Positions 35,292 through 45,109 of a DNA stretch of 64,000 nt are shown piece by piece. The notes under the pieces are model-generated. The model was not told the origin of the DNA. It saw only the letters and a program-made list of their open reading frames with translations, and did no database searches. The position numbers and the translations under genes are program-made. Numbering within the stretch: the stretch's first letter is position 1; every line of letters starts with the position of its first letter. This DNA is from Synechococcus sp. SynAce01 (GTDB lineage Bacteria; Cyanobacteriota; Cyanobacteriia; PCC-6307; Cyanobiaceae). Location: assembly GCF_001885215.1 (NCBI RefSeq), contig NZ_CP018091.1, positions 2,686,635 to 2,750,634 on the forward strand, given 5' to 3'.

Positions 35292-36643
35292 CCGGCGGTC
35301 TGCTCCTGCTGGCGCTTGGCATTGCGGGCTCTCGAGGCCCGGTCCTCGGCTTCCGCCATCACCTTGTCCTTGTCAATCAGCAATTCGCCGGGCTGGTTCT
35401 CAAGCAACGCTGTGCTCAGGCCGATGCGGCCCCGGGAGGGATCGATCTGGGTGATCAGTGCCTTGAGGCGATCGCCATGGCCAAACACCTCGCCCAGCTC
35501 CCTCAGGCTCCCGCCGGTGACGGAAGAACGGTGCAGCAGGCCGCTGACACCACCGAGATCCACGAACAGGCCATAGGGCTTGACCGCCACGACCTGACCT
35601 TCGACCAACTGCCCCACCTCCAATTCCTGAAAGCGAGCCGCCGTGGTTGCACGCTTTTCCGAGAGCACCAATTTGCGGGTCTCGAGGTTGACCTCCAGGA
35701 AAGCAACGCCCAGGGACTGACCCACCAGCTCATCGTGCGACTCGCCCCGCAGCAATTGCGAGCGCGGAATGAAAGCCCGCAGCCCTTCGAGATCACAGGT
35801 CACGCCGCCGCGGTTGAAGCCACTGACTTTGACCTGAACGACCTTGCCGTCCTTCTCCATCTGTTTGACGTGCTCCCAGCTCTGACGCAGGGCGAGGGCG
35901 CGGGCACTCACCGTGACCATGCCATCGGCGTTCTGTTCCCCGGTGACGAGCACTTCGACCGCAAGCCCCTTGGGGAAGCGTTCCTTGACATTGACGATCA
36001 CCCCAAGGCCGCATTCGCCCTTCGGCATGAAGCCGGGCGCCTTGCCACCGATGTCGACGTAGACCCCATCGCTCTCGACGGTGATCACCACGCCCTTGAC
36101 CACTTCACCGGTGGCGCCCACTGGTTCGTTCTCATCGAGAGCGGCCAGGAACGCCTCTTCATCAAAGTCGAACTCATCGACCGTGCGGGCCGGCCGGGCA
36201 GAGGATTTCACAGCGCCTTCCTCTGCTCCGGCAGCCCCACCCTTTCCGGCAGTAGCCCCGCCCTTGGAACGGCCCGGACCCAGCAGGTCGGCCATGGTCA
36301 ATCCTTCGAAGCTGGCCGTCTCGAAGCGTTCGTCATCGGAGAGCAGTGCCGCTGCGCCACTGCTGGCTGAGGCAACGGCCTTGCGGGGCGCATCGGGTCG
36401 GGCCGGTTCAGTGGCTCGTTCCTTCTGTTCCAACACGTGGGGGCTGGCGGCAGAGCCCAGACCTGAATCAGCGCTGGCGGCGTTGGCAACGGTTGCCGGC
36501 TCCTCTTCCTTGCGGCTGAGATGGAGCAGCTGCAGCGGTTTGCGCAGGGGAGTCTGGGGCTGGAGACGGCTGGCGGAAGGGGGAACGGGCCGCAGCGATT
36601 CCCCCTGGGGCTGCTGCGTTGACTGCTGCTCGGATCCGGCCAT
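35288..36643 (-). CDS. S1-domain RNA-binding protein (ribosomal protein S1 paralogue)
   Basis: 451 residues. The first 175 are Pro/Ala/Gly/Ser-rich, low complexity, with an acidic patch DEFDFDEEAFLAALDENEP. Three S1 domains follow: 176-248 (VVKGVVITVESDGVYVDIGG), 263-332 (VVQVKVSGFNRGGVTCDLEG), and 342-412 (VEGQVVAVKPYGLFVDLGG). Cyanobacteria carry two S1 proteins; this is probably the Rps1b/Nbp1-like one. The long N-terminus is unusual. ATG 36643 (MAGSEQQ) is chosen; the open frame to 36712 lacks protein character. Confidence 0.85.
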   Translation of the reverse strand: MAGSEQQSTQQPQGESLRPVPPSASRLQPQTPLRKPLQLLHLSRKEEEPATVANAASADSGLGSAASPHVLEQKERATEPARPDAPRKAVASASSGAAALLSDDERFETASFEGLTMADLLGPGRSKGGATAGKGGAAGAEEGAVKSSARPARTVDEFDFDEEAFLAALDENEPVGATGEVVKGVVITVESDGVYVDIGGKAPGFMPKGECGLGVIVNVKERFPKGLAVEVLVTGEQNADGMVTVSARALALRQSWEHVKQMEKDGKVVQVKVSGFNRGGVTCDLEGLRAFIPRSQLLRGESHDELVGQSLGVAFLEVNLETRKLVLSEKRATTAARFQELEVGQLVEGQVVAVKPYGLFVDLGGVSGLLHRSSVTGGSLRELGEVFGHGDRLKALITQIDPSRGRIGLSTALLENQPGELLIDKDKVMAEAEDRASRARNAKRQQEQTAG

Positions 36644-36705
36644 GGTCCCCACGGAACACTGGTAGTTCCACACTGTAAGGATCACGAGCTCGGAGACCTT
36701 CAGCC

Positions 36706-37578
36706 ATGGCAAGCGCTGCCCCAGGCGATGGTGCCGCCTCAGCCGATCCTGCCGGGACGAAACCGCAACGGGCCCTTGAGCGGCTCAGCTGGCCTTCGGT
36801 GCAAAAGGCCGCAGCGCACCCAGGCAGCACCGTGATCTGGCCGTTCGGGGCAATCGAGCAGCACGGTCCCCACCTCCCCCTGGGAACCGATGCGCTCTTC
36901 GCAGAGAGGATTCTCGAGGCGGTGCTCGATAGCCTGCCCGCCGACCTGCCGATCTGGCGTCTTCCGCTCTCCAGCATTGGCTTCTCGCCGGAGCATCGGG
37001 GCTTCCCTGGTACCCTCAGCCTTCCTGCTGAAACTGTCATCGCCCAGGTGATGGCCGTTGGTGAGGATCTGGCGGCCACCGGCTTCAAGCGGTTGCTGTT
37101 GTTCAACGCCCATGGCGGCCAGATCGCCCTGCTGCAGGTGGCAGCGCGGCAGTTGAGAGCCAGCCGGTCCTCCCTGGCCGTGCTGCCCTGCTTTCTCTGG
37201 AGCGGACCACCGGGGCTGGACGCCCTGGTGCCCGAACCCGAACGCAGCCAGGGGCTCCATGCCGGCCTGGCTGAAACCAGCCTGATGCTGCACCTGGCCC
37301 CCGAGCTTGTAGGAGCCGAGCGGCCGGTGGATGGCCAGCTCGATGGCTGGGGAGCTGGGGGTGGAGCAGGCGGTGGGAAACCCCCACCGCCTGGGTGGAG
37401 CCTGGAGGGGGCTGTACCCACGGCCTGGCTGACAGCGGATCTCTCCACCTCCGGGGTGATCGGTGATGCCCGCGGCGCCAATGCCCAGCTGGGTGAAGCC
37501 CTCTTCAACACGCTGGTGCACGGCTGGAGGCAGCTACTGGAAGGGCTCCTCAGCAGCAGCTGGCCCCCGGGGGATTGA
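36706..37578 (+). CDS. creatininase-family protein
   Basis: 290 residues of the creatininase/amidohydrolase family: [20 protein letters not shown] carries the metal Glu/His/Asp set, [16 protein letters not shown] and [14 protein letters not shown] the others, and [18 protein letters not shown] the C-terminal Glu motif. A Gly/Pro-rich loop ([14 protein letters not shown]) interrupts residues 224-237. The substrate is unknown in cyanobacteria; relatives include MftE and FAPy deformylase. It is divergent from the S1-domain gene and upstream of ado. Confidence 0.85.
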   Translation: MASAAPGDGAASADPAGTKPQRALERLSWPSVQKAAAHPGSTVIWPFGAIEQHGPHLPLGTDALFAERILEAVLDSLPADLPIWRLPLSSIGFSPEHRGFPGTLSLPAETVIAQVMAVGEDLAATGFKRLLLFNAHGGQIALLQVAARQLRASRSSLAVLPCFLWSGPPGLDALVPEPERSQGLHAGLAETSLMLHLAPELVGAERPVDGQLDGWGAGGGAGGGKPPPPGWSLEGAVPTAWLTADLSTSGVIGDARGANAQLGEALFNTLVHGWRQLLEGLLSSSWPPGD

Positions 37579-37633
37579 ACCGTTTCGTCCCATGATGGTT
37601 ACAGTTGTGATCTTCACTGACTTCCTGGTTGCC

Positions 37634-38356
37634 ATGCCCGTTGCCGAGAGCACCACGGACCATCTCGACACCCCCCTTCTGGACACCCTTCCCGACTTCA
37701 CCACCAGCGCCTACAAGGACGCTTACAGCCGCATCAATGCCATCGTGATCGAGGGGGAACAGGAAGCCCACGACAACTACATCTCGCTGGGCACCCTGAT
37801 TCCAGATCAGGCCGAGGAGCTGGCGAAGCTGGCCCGCATGGAGCTCAAGCACATGAAGGGATTTCAGGCCTGTGCCAAAAATCTCAGCGTCATCGCCGAC
37901 ATGCCTTTCGCTGCTCGCTTTTTCTCACCGCTGCATGGCAATTTCCAGACTGCCCTTGCCGAAGGCAAGGTGGTCACCTGCCTGCTGATCCAAGCGCTGT
38001 TGATCGAAGCCTTCGCGATCGCCGCTTATCACATCTACATTCCCGTCGCCGATCCCTTTGCCCGCAAGATCACCGAAGGAGTGGTGAAGGATGAGTACAC
38101 CCACCTGAATTACGGCCAGGAATGGCTCAAGGCCAATCTTGAGGCCAGCCGGGCTGAGTTGGAGGTTGCCAACCGCCAAAATCTCCCCCTGGTTCGCCAG
38201 ATGCTGGATCAAGTGGCCGCCGATGCTGCCGTGATCGGCATGGAGAAGGAAGGTCTGATCGAAGATTTCCTGATTGCCTATCAAGAGGCCTTGGGCGAAA
38301 TCGGCTTCAGCAATCGCGAGATTGCCCGCATGGCCGCCGCTGCTCTGGCAGGCTGA
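37634..38356 (+). CDS. ado: aldehyde-deformylating oxygenase (alkane synthesis)
   Basis: Converts fatty aldehydes to alkanes/alkenes plus formate. 240 residues, ferritin-like four-helix fold with the di-iron ligand runs [51 protein letters not shown] and [21 protein letters not shown] 37634 gives the normal MPVAEST start. It precedes aar, its partner, separated by a 157-base spacer that contains a strong hairpin. Confidence 0.96.
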   Translation: MPVAESTTDHLDTPLLDTLPDFTTSAYKDAYSRINAIVIEGEQEAHDNYISLGTLIPDQAEELAKLARMELKHMKGFQACAKNLSVIADMPFAARFFSPLHGNFQTALAEGKVVTCLLIQALLIEAFAIAAYHIYIPVADPFARKITEGVVKDEYTHLNYGQEWLKANLEASRAELEVANRQNLPLVRQMLDQVAADAAVIGMEKEGLIEDFLIAYQEALGEIGFSNREIARMAAAALAG

Positions 38357-38387
38357 ACACCTCGCTTCAACCATAGTCTCGAAGCCA

Positions 38388-38419
38388 AACCATGGCCCTG
38401 ATCCGTCGGGGCCATGGTT
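38388..38419 (+). terminator. strong hairpin in the ado-aar spacer, possible terminator
   Basis: AACCATGGCCC (38388-38398) pairs perfectly with GGGCCATGGTT (38409-38419) across a 10-base loop, 32 bases after the ado stop. The tail is CTGTGTCTG rather than a T-run, so it may be a partial terminator or RNA-stability element that lets ado and aar be expressed at different levels. Confidence 0.5.
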
Positions 38420-38513
38420 CTGTGTCTGCGGCAGCGATGTATCGTGCGCAACCAAGCGGCTCCAAGACCACGGTCTCTCTGCAAAGGGTTCGCTTCCCAA
38501 GGGTTCGGTTTTT

Positions 38514-39566
38514 ATGTTCGGTTTAATTGGCCACTCGAGTAATTTCGAGGAAGCGCGTCAGAAAGCCCGCGATCTCGGCTACGAGGAGTACGCCGATGGC
38601 GATCTCGACATGTGGTGCAGCGCACCGCCTCAGATTGTTGAAACGCTGAGCATCACCAGCGCCACGGGCCAGACCATCGAGGGCAGCTACATCGATTCCT
38701 GCTTTGTACCGGAGATGTTGTCTCGGTTCAAGACGGCGACTCGAAAGGTGCAGAACGCCATGGAGCTGGCCCAGAAACAGGACATCGCCATCACGGCACT
38801 GGGAGGGTTCACCTCGATCATCTTCGAGAACTTTGATCTCTCCAAGTTCCAGCAGATTCGCTCCACCACGCTGGAATGGGAGCGCTTCACAACTGGCAAC
38901 ACCCATACCGCCTGGGTGATTTGCCAACAAGTTGAGATCAACGCCCCTTTGCTTGGAATTGATCTGAGTACGGCCAAAGTTGCCGTGGTTGGCGCTACCG
39001 GTGACATCGGCAGCGGTGTCTGCCGCTGGCTGCAACAGAAAACCGGCGTTGGCGAGCTGCTGCTGGTGGCCCGTCACCAGCAGCGGCTGCTCGATCTCCA
39101 GACCTCCCTTGGAGGTGGTCGCATTCTTGCGCTTGAGGAGGCACTTCCGGAAGCTGATGTGGTGGTTTGGGTGGCGAGCCTTCCCCAATCACTGACCATC
39201 GATCGGGAGACCTTGAAAAAGCCTTGCCTGATGATTGATGGGGGCTATCCCAAAAACCTTGACAGCAAAGTGGCCGGCACCGGCATTCACGTTCTCAAAG
39301 GCGGAATCGTTGAATTCTTCAGCAACATTGATTGGAAGATGATGGCTGTGGCTGACATGGAGAATCCCCAACGCCAAATGTTTGCCTGTTTCGCTGAGGC
39401 GATCTTGCTGGAATTCGAAGGTTGGCATACCAATTTCAGCTGGGGGCGCAACCGCATCTCCATCGACAGCATGCAAACCATCGGCCAGGCCTCCATGCGC
39501 CATGGCTTCAAGCCCTTGGGGCTCAATCCGGCGACTCTTCCCCTTCTGGCCAGCACGGCTCACTGA
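38514..39566 (+). CDS. aar: long-chain acyl-ACP reductase
   Basis: Reduces acyl-ACP to the fatty aldehyde used by Ado. 350 residues: [20 protein letters not shown] at the start, the NADPH Rossmann motif [20 protein letters not shown], and the active-site Cys region [17 protein letters not shown]. The C-terminus ends [10 protein letters not shown] as in orthologues. The ATG at 38514 lies 157 bases after ado. accA follows 41 bases later, linking alkane synthesis with fatty-acid initiation. Confidence 0.96.
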   Translation: MFGLIGHSSNFEEARQKARDLGYEEYADGDLDMWCSAPPQIVETLSITSATGQTIEGSYIDSCFVPEMLSRFKTATRKVQNAMELAQKQDIAITALGGFTSIIFENFDLSKFQQIRSTTLEWERFTTGNTHTAWVICQQVEINAPLLGIDLSTAKVAVVGATGDIGSGVCRWLQQKTGVGELLLVARHQQRLLDLQTSLGGGRILALEEALPEADVVVWVASLPQSLTIDRETLKKPCLMIDGGYPKNLDSKVAGTGIHVLKGGIVEFFSNIDWKMMAVADMENPQRQMFACFAEAILLEFEGWHTNFSWGRNRISIDSMQTIGQASMRHGFKPLGLNPATLPLLASTAH

Positions 39567-39607
39567 AACAGACGCCCTGAACGTTTCCCACTCCCCTGCT
39601 TTCGCCG

Positions 39608-40597
39608 ATGGCCCGACGACCCTTGCTGGAATTCGAAAAGCCCCTGGTGGAGCTTGAGGAGCAGATTGAGCAGATCCGTCAGCTCGCCAAGGATTCTGAA
39701 GTCGATGTCAGTCAGCAACTCCTCCAACTCGAAACCCTGGCCACCCGCCGGCGCGAGGAAATCTTCAGTGCCCTGAGCCCCTCCCAGAAGATTCAGGTGG
39801 CCCGCCATCCACAGCGGCCCAGCACGCTCGATTACATCCAGGTCATCAGCGAAGAATGGCTGGAATTGCATGGCGACCGCCGTGGCTCTGATGACCAGGC
39901 GCTGGTGGGGGGCATCGGCAGAATCGGCGACCAACCCGTTGTGCTGCTCGGCCACCAGAAAGGACGGGACACCAAGGAGAATGTGGCCCGTAATTTCGGC
40001 ATGGCCTCACCGGGCGGCTATCGCAAGGCCATGCGTCTGATGGACCATGCCGATAGGTTCCGCCTGCCGATCCTCAGCTTCATCGATACTCCCGGCGCCT
40101 ATGCGGGTGTGTTGGCAGAGGAGCAGGGCCAGGGAGAGGCGATTGCCGTCAATCTGCGGGAGATGTTTCGCCTGCGGGTTCCGGTCATCGCCACCGTGAT
40201 CGGCGAAGGGGGGTCCGGCGGCGCCCTCGGCATCGGTGTCGCCGACCGCCTGTTGATGTTTGAGCACAGTGTCTACACCGTGGCCAGCCCGGAAGCCTGT
40301 GCCTCGATTTTGTGGAGAGATGCCTCCAAAGCGCCGGCAGCGGCGGCGGCACTGAAAATCACCGCCGCCGACCTGCTTCAGCTCGGGGTCGTCGATTTGG
40401 TGCTGCCTGAACCCTCCGGAGGCAACCACTGGTCACCGGTCCAGGCGGCCAACACCCTGCGTGAGGCCTTGCTGGAGCAGTTGACCGAGCTCAAGGCGTT
40501 GAGCGAATCGGAGCTGCTGAAGCAGCGCTACGACAAGTTTCGGCGCGTCGGTCGCTTCATTGAGGCAGAGGCCACAGATTCTTCGCTAAGCACTTAA
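39608..40597 (+). CDS. accA: acetyl-CoA carboxylase carboxyltransferase alpha subunit
   Basis: Transfers the carboxyl group to acetyl-CoA to make malonyl-CoA. 329 residues with the usual helical N-terminus ([19 protein letters not shown]), [39 protein letters not shown] and [20 protein letters not shown]. Full length. It sits directly after aar, the arrangement conserved in picocyanobacteria. Confidence 0.97.
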   Translation: MARRPLLEFEKPLVELEEQIEQIRQLAKDSEVDVSQQLLQLETLATRRREEIFSALSPSQKIQVARHPQRPSTLDYIQVISEEWLELHGDRRGSDDQALVGGIGRIGDQPVVLLGHQKGRDTKENVARNFGMASPGGYRKAMRLMDHADRFRLPILSFIDTPGAYAGVLAEEQGQGEAIAVNLREMFRLRVPVIATVIGEGGSGGALGIGVADRLLMFEHSVYTVASPEACASILWRDASKAPAAAAALKITAADLLQLGVVDLVLPEPSGGNHWSPVQAANTLREALLEQLTELKALSESELLKQRYDKFRRVGRFIEAEATDSSLST

Positions 40598-40674
40598 AAT
40601 TCTTACGGTACGTGTTGATTTTCTGAAACCTTGGCTGAAGCCGTGTCTGAAAGTGTGTTTGAAACGGTGATGGT

Positions 40675-41385
40675 TTGCCTGCTGTCCTGATCACCGGTGC
40701 CTCAAGGGGCATCGGTGCTGCTGCAGCAAGACGTTTTGCAGGTGCTGGCTGGGATCTTTTGCTCTTGGCCCGTTCCAGCTCCGAACTTGACGACCTGGCT
40801 GAATCGCTGCGATCCTGCGGTCGTCAAGTTGGGGTCGTCTCGGCCGATCTCAGCGTGCCTGAATCCATTCAGCGATCCATCCAGGAATTGCTTTCCTTTG
40901 GCATCACACCCAGGGTCGTGATCAACAATGCAGGAGCCGCTTACACCGGATCACTTGCCGAGATGACCCTCAAGCATTGGCAATGGTTGATCCAGCTCAA
41001 TCTCACCAGCGTGTTCCAGGTCTGTCAGTCCGTTTTGCCGATTTTACGGCAATCGAAAGATGGCTTGATCATCAACGTGAGTAGCCATGCAGCCCGCAAG
41101 GCCTTCCCCGAGTGGGGGGCTTATTGCACATCAAAAGCTGCGCTCGAAGCCTTCAGCCGATGCCTCTCCGAGGAGGAACGTGGTAATGGCGTTAGGGTCA
41201 GCACCCTGACGCTTGGTGCGGTTGACACCCCCCTCTGGGGTACGGATACCGTCCATGCCTCCTTCGACACCCGTGCCATGCTTGCAGCAGATCAAGCGGC
41301 TGAAGCCCTGCTGTTTATGGCTCAGCAACCTTCTTCCCAAGTGGTCGAAGATCTGACCCTCATGCCCGCCACTGGCGCGCTCTAA
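40675..41385 (+). CDS. short-chain dehydrogenase/reductase
   Basis: 236 residues with the classical SDR marks: cofactor motif LITGASRGIGAAAARRF, VVINNAGAAYTGSLAEM, and the catalytic YCTSKAALEAFSRCLSEEE (Tyr-x3-Lys). The Ser of the catalytic triad is in IINVSSHAARKA. Substrate unknown. It starts with TTG (40675), since no ATG/GTG lies in frame before the conserved LITGASRG. It lies between accA and folE on the same strand and could supply a carbonyl-reduction step in lipid or pterin metabolism. Confidence 0.9.
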   Translation: MPAVLITGASRGIGAAAARRFAGAGWDLLLLARSSSELDDLAESLRSCGRQVGVVSADLSVPESIQRSIQELLSFGITPRVVINNAGAAYTGSLAEMTLKHWQWLIQLNLTSVFQVCQSVLPILRQSKDGLIINVSSHAARKAFPEWGAYCTSKAALEAFSRCLSEEERGNGVRVSTLTLGAVDTPLWGTDTVHASFDTRAMLAADQAAEALLFMAQQPSSQVVEDLTLMPATGAL

Positions 41386-41393
41386 CTTCTCCC

Positions 41394-42137
41394 ATGACCT
41401 CCACTCTCCCGACCAATCCCTTTTCCCTGGCCAAGACACCGGAGGTGGGACCTGCCCCCGTGAGCCTCCGCATTCGCGAGCGCCTCCAAAACTCCGGGGT
41501 ATCCTTCTTCGCCAATGACAACATCGCCGACCATCTCCTCGATGGAGAGCTCGACCAGCTGGAGGTTGAGGTGGCTGGCAAGGTGCGGGAAATGCTGCGC
41601 AGCCTGGTCATTGATATCGACAACGACCACAACACGGAAGAAACGGCTGAACGGGTTGCCCGTATGTACCTCCACGAGGTATTCAAGGGTCGCTACCACA
41701 AGCAACCCAAGATTGCCAGTTTCCCGAATGTCAAAAAACTTGATGAGATTTACACCGTAGGACCGATCAGTATTCGTTCTGCTTGTTCCCACCACCTGGT
41801 ACCCATCCTTGGCAATTGCTGGATTGGCATCAAACCAGGTGATCGGGTGATCGGTCTTTCCAAGTTTGCGCGTGTTGTTGATTGGGTGTTCTCAAGGCCA
41901 CACATCCAGGAAGAAGCTGTCATGATCCTGGCTGATGAGATTGAACGTCTTTGCTCACCGCAGGGCTTAGCGATTTTGGTCAAGGCCCAGCACTACTGCA
42001 TGAAGTGGCGTGGTGTGAAAGAACCCCAAACCAGCATGGTGAATTCCGTCGTTCGTGGAGATTTCCGCCACGACCCTAGTCTCAAGCAAGAATTCTTCGA
42101 GTTGGTGCGCCAACAGGAATCGATGCTGTCCACCTGA
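41394..42137 (+). CDS. folE: GTP cyclohydrolase I
   Basis: First enzyme of tetrahydrofolate/pterin synthesis. 247 residues with RSACSHHLVPILGNCWIG (zinc Cys/His), IGLSKFARVVDWVFSRPHIQ, VKAQHYCMKWRGVKEPQTSM (second zinc Cys) and a C-terminal EFFELVRQQES. The N-terminal 30 residues are a flexible extension. It is 8 bases after the SDR gene and followed by a strong intrinsic terminator. Confidence 0.95.
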   Translation: MTSTLPTNPFSLAKTPEVGPAPVSLRIRERLQNSGVSFFANDNIADHLLDGELDQLEVEVAGKVREMLRSLVIDIDNDHNTEETAERVARMYLHEVFKGRYHKQPKIASFPNVKKLDEIYTVGPISIRSACSHHLVPILGNCWIGIKPGDRVIGLSKFARVVDWVFSRPHIQEEAVMILADEIERLCSPQGLAILVKAQHYCMKWRGVKEPQTSMVNSVVRGDFRHDPSLKQEFFELVRQQESMLST

Positions 42138-42508
42138 TAGCAAGCTGACTCCAGAACGAATTCAAGCCTTTCTTGACGAGAGCGATTTTGAAGGCGAAAG
42201 CGTTCTTGAATCGCTCCAGCAAGACCTTATTGCAATGACAGGCCTTCCTTCAACAAGGAAGGCTTTTCATGTCTTGCTACTCTTGGCACTCAGCGCAGAG
42301 GACAGCTTTAGGGTTCAAACTGTTTGAATATAATATTTTCAATCCGGCCTATTTGATTGAATATGACCTTTTTGGATGCTATCATTTTGGATCTGACCTA
42401 TTAGGACTAAACTGGCTAGAATCAAATACAATTTACAATTAAATCCAAGGAAAGGCCAAAGAAAGAGTCAAAGTTTGAATTGCAGCCGGCATTAGGCCGG
42501 TTCCACCG
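42138..42508. other. intergenic region: terminator, orphan codons, AT-rich stretch
   Basis: The 371 bases between folE and the convergent unknown gene hold a terminator hairpin (42242-42267). Before it, 42138-42241 reads as protein-like in one frame (LTPERIQAFLDESDFEGESV) continuing through the hairpin to 42327, without its own start other than inside folE, so it may be a gene remnant. From 42320 to 42470 the sequence is clearly AT-rich compared with the GC-rich rest, with no gene I can support. Confidence 0.6.
42242..42267 (+). terminator. intrinsic terminator after folE
   Basis: GCCTTCCTT (42242-42250), loop CAAC, AAGGAAGGC (42255-42263), then TTTT. A perfect 9-bp stem with a T-run, about 105 bases after the folE stop. 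It ends the accA-SDR-folE transcription unit. Confidence 0.85.
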
Positions 42509-43039
42509 TTAAGGCTGAACAATCGGTCCCAGTGGTTTTGAGCTCTGCCGCTGTGTCGTCTCCCCGGATTGGATCACCGAAACAACCATCAATTGCTGGT
42601 CTAAATCGGCCGTTGTGACCACATAAGTGGTTCCTTCGGCGCCTTCGATCAGCTGCCAGACCTGCTGATCTGGCGCCAGGCGATACCAATGGAACTCTGA
42701 TGTGGTGGCCGGAAGTGAGGCTGTCAGCACAGCTCCAACCAGCGCAGGGCCACTAAGCAGAACCTGCTCAACGGCTTTCATCTGTTGATCGATTCCACCC
42801 TCTATCGCCTGGTCGGCGCTGATGGCCTGGCGCAGGATTTTGATCTGCTGCTCCGGGTCTGTGCTCAATCCCGGCACGCACTGGAGGCTTCCGTTGACCA
42901 GCTGGCAGCCGGGCAGCATGCCCTGGGCGCTGGCGATAACAGGGAACAACAACAGGACCAGCAGGGCACGCGCTGGGGAACGAAAGAACAGGGTCAAGGC
43001 AGGCTGAGCGACGGGAGGGGTCGTGAGAATGTGGTTGGT
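42509..43039 (-). CDS. secreted protein of unknown function
   Basis: 176 residues with a signal peptide (ARALLVLLLFPVIASAQG, cleavage likely after ASA). Two Cys flank LPGCQLVNGSLQCVPGLS. The middle (ILRQAISADQAIEGGIDQQM) is helical and the C-terminal half looks like an Ig/fibronectin-like strand series (TSEFHWYRLAPDQQVWQLIE, TTYVVTTADLDQQLMVVSVI). No family recognised. ATG 43039 starts a good signal peptide; ATG 43093 overlaps the trpF stop (TGATG) and would suggest coupling but adds 18 unlikely residues. Confidence 0.6.
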   Translation of the reverse strand, partial: TNHILTTPPVAQPALTLFFRSPARALLVLLLFPVIASAQGMLPGCQLVNGSLQCVPGLSTDPEQQIKILRQAISADQAIEGGIDQQMKAVEQVLLSGPALVGAVLTASLPATTSEFHWYRLAPDQQVWQLIEGAEGTTYVVTTADLDQQLMVVSVIQSGETTQRQSSKPLGPIVQP

Positions 43040-43092
43040 CATTGGGCAATCCTGGCTCCCATCGCCAAACACTGCCACTTCTGAGGCTCGCA

Positions 43093-43749
43093 TCAATCCA
43101 GGCCCGCCCCCTTGACGCTCTTCACCAGCTGGATTACCCGCGCGAGGTCCTTGTCCCCGGGGGCAAGTTCCAGCGAACTCGACGCATCGAGGCCATCGGG
43201 TTGGACCGCGCTCAGAACCGCACCCACCGTTTCCGGCGAAATACCGCCCGCCAGCCACCAAGGCACCCCAGGGCGGAAGCCTGCCAACCATTCGAGCGGG
43301 ATCCGCCGGCCACTGCCGCCGAGCTGGCCCGGCACCCAGGCATCGAGCAGCACCGCTTCGACCACCCCGCTGTAGGCATGCACCTGGTTGAGGTCACTGG
43401 GCTTGGCGATGCGCAGGGCCTTCCAGAGGGGACAGCCCAGCAGGGTTGACAGTTGCACGCATCGCTCCGGTGTCTCCTGGCCATGCAGCTGAAGCAGCGC
43501 ATGGCCGCCCTGCTCGGGGCGTAACGGATCAAGATCCCCGTCCTCCGGGTCTGCGACCACCAGCACACCCCGGCAGTGGGGGTTGGCACGCCCCATGGCC
43601 CCAAACAGGGCCGGGCGCTCCGCCGGATTCAACCAGCGGGGGGTACCCGGCACAGCAATCACTCCGAGGGCATCCACGCCGAGAGCCGCCACCGCCGCCG
43701 CCTGATCCGCTCGGCGCAGGCCACAGATTTTCAGCAACGGAGCAGGCAC
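43093..43749 (-). CDS. trpF: phosphoribosylanthranilate isomerase
   Basis: Third step of tryptophan synthesis from anthranilate. 218 residues, TIM barrel: LLKICGLRRADQAAAVAALG with the catalytic Cys, LLQLHGQETPERC, AVLLDAWVPGQLGGSGRRIP (catalytic Asp) and WWLAGGISPETVGAVLSAVQ. It is divergent from the M50 protease gene. Confidence 0.95.
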   Translation of the reverse strand: MPAPLLKICGLRRADQAAAVAALGVDALGVIAVPGTPRWLNPAERPALFGAMGRANPHCRGVLVVADPEDGDLDPLRPEQGGHALLQLHGQETPERCVQLSTLLGCPLWKALRIAKPSDLNQVHAYSGVVEAVLLDAWVPGQLGGSGRRIPLEWLAGFRPGVPWWLAGGISPETVGAVLSAVQPDGLDASSSLELAPGDKDLARVIQLVKSVKGAGLD

Positions 43750-43786
43750 GGTGTGGATGGAGCGGAAGTGTTTCTAGGATCAGGCC

Positions 43787-45109
43787 TTGACGTCTTCAGG
43801 CTCTACCTGGGGCAGTAGCGGATTGAATCGCGTGGGCGAAGGATGGTTGCTGTTGAAGATTCGGGGCATTCCCCTGAGGATCCACCCCAGTTGGTTCGTG
43901 ATCCTGGGCCTGGCCACCGTCAGCTTTGAGCAGCAGTACGGCGCACGCTTCGCCGGCCAGGCCTCCGTTCTAGGGCTCTGGCTGATGGCCCTGCTCACCG
44001 CCTTGCTGCTGTTCGTCTCGGTGCTGCTCCACGAACTGGGCCATTCCTTTGTGGCCATGGCCTACGGCGTCAAGGTCCGCAGCATCACCCTGTTCCTGCT
44101 TGGCGGTGTCGCCACGGTGGAGCGGGAATGCAGCACGGCCCTGTCAGCCCTGCAGGTGGCGGCCGCCGGTCCCCTTGTCAGCCTGGTGCTGGCCTCGGTC
44201 CTGCTGCTGGGCAGCCATTCGGTGTCCCATGCCTGGCCCCTGGCCGGTGAGGTGGTGCAGCAGCTCGGCGTCCTCAACCTGGTGCTGGGGCTGTTCAATC
44301 TCCTGCCCGGTCTGCCCCTCGATGGCGGCTTGATCGTCAAGGCCCTGGTCTGGCAATTCACCGGCAGCCAGCGCCGTGGCATTCAGGTGGCCGCCGGCAT
44401 CGGTCGTTTCCTGTCGCTGATGGCGATCGGCATGGGCACGCTATTCGTGCTGCGTGGCGGCGGCTTCGGCGCCTTCTGGTTGATCCTGCTGGGCTGGTTC
44501 GGCCTTGGGGCTTCGCGCAACCAACTCCAGCAGCTCTCGCTGGAGGAGGCGATGCGCGAACTCAAAGTGGGAGACGCCGCAGCCCGTCGCTTTCGGGTGC
44601 TGGAATCTGATGCTTCCCTGCGGGACCTCAGCCAGCTGCGCCTCAGCGACGATTCCTCCCTGCCCGCTGACTGGGTTCTGATCTGCGACCGGGGGCGATG
44701 GCAGGGGGTGATTGACGACCAGGCCCTGCAGTCGTTGCCCGTGCAGCGCTGGGACGGCGAGCGCGTGGGTGATCATCATCAGCCGTTAGATAGCCTGCCC
44801 TCGATCACCAGCGGCGAACCGCTCTGGCAAGCCGCCCTCAAACTCGATGCCGACGGCGTCAACCGTTTGCTGGTGCTCAGCAATGCCGGGCTGCCCTCGG
44901 GCACCATCGAGCGCCCGGAACTCTCCGACGCCGTGTTGAAGCGCCTGGGCCTACGCCTGCCCGCGCCACTGATCGAAGCGGCCCGGCGGCAGGGGGCCTA
45001 TCCCCTGGGGCTGGCCCTGGGCCAGGTGGCCCGGAGCATGGCCAACGCCGCACCAGCGGATCCAGACCCCGAACCACTCACAGCAGCGAAGCAGGCTCCG
45101 CTGGGCTGA
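43787..45109 (+). CDS. site-2-type intramembrane metalloprotease (M50)
   Basis: 440 residues, SpoIVFB-like. The HELGHSFVAMAYGVKVRS segment holds the zinc HExxH in a TM, and the third ligand is in LFNLLPGLPLDGG. Six or so TMs fill residues 35-240. The C-terminal 170 residues resemble a diverged CBS pair (MRELKVGDAAARRFRVLESD, ALKLDADGVNRLLVLSNAG). It could release membrane-bound regulators. TTG 43787 begins the open frame; GTG 43832, just before GEGWLLLKIRGIPLRIHPSW, is the more conventional start. Its 3' end overlaps the next gene by 32 bases on the opposite strand. Confidence 0.88.
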   Translation: MTSSGSTWGSSGLNRVGEGWLLLKIRGIPLRIHPSWFVILGLATVSFEQQYGARFAGQASVLGLWLMALLTALLLFVSVLLHELGHSFVAMAYGVKVRSITLFLLGGVATVERECSTALSALQVAAAGPLVSLVLASVLLLGSHSVSHAWPLAGEVVQQLGVLNLVLGLFNLLPGLPLDGGLIVKALVWQFTGSQRRGIQVAAGIGRFLSLMAIGMGTLFVLRGGGFGAFWLILLGWFGLGASRNQLQQLSLEEAMRELKVGDAAARRFRVLESDASLRDLSQLRLSDDSSLPADWVLICDRGRWQGVIDDQALQSLPVQRWDGERVGDHHQPLDSLPSITSGEPLWQAALKLDADGVNRLLVLSNAGLPSGTIERPELSDAVLKRLGLRLPAPLIEAARRQGAYPLGLALGQVARSMANAAPADPDPEPLTAAKQAPLG

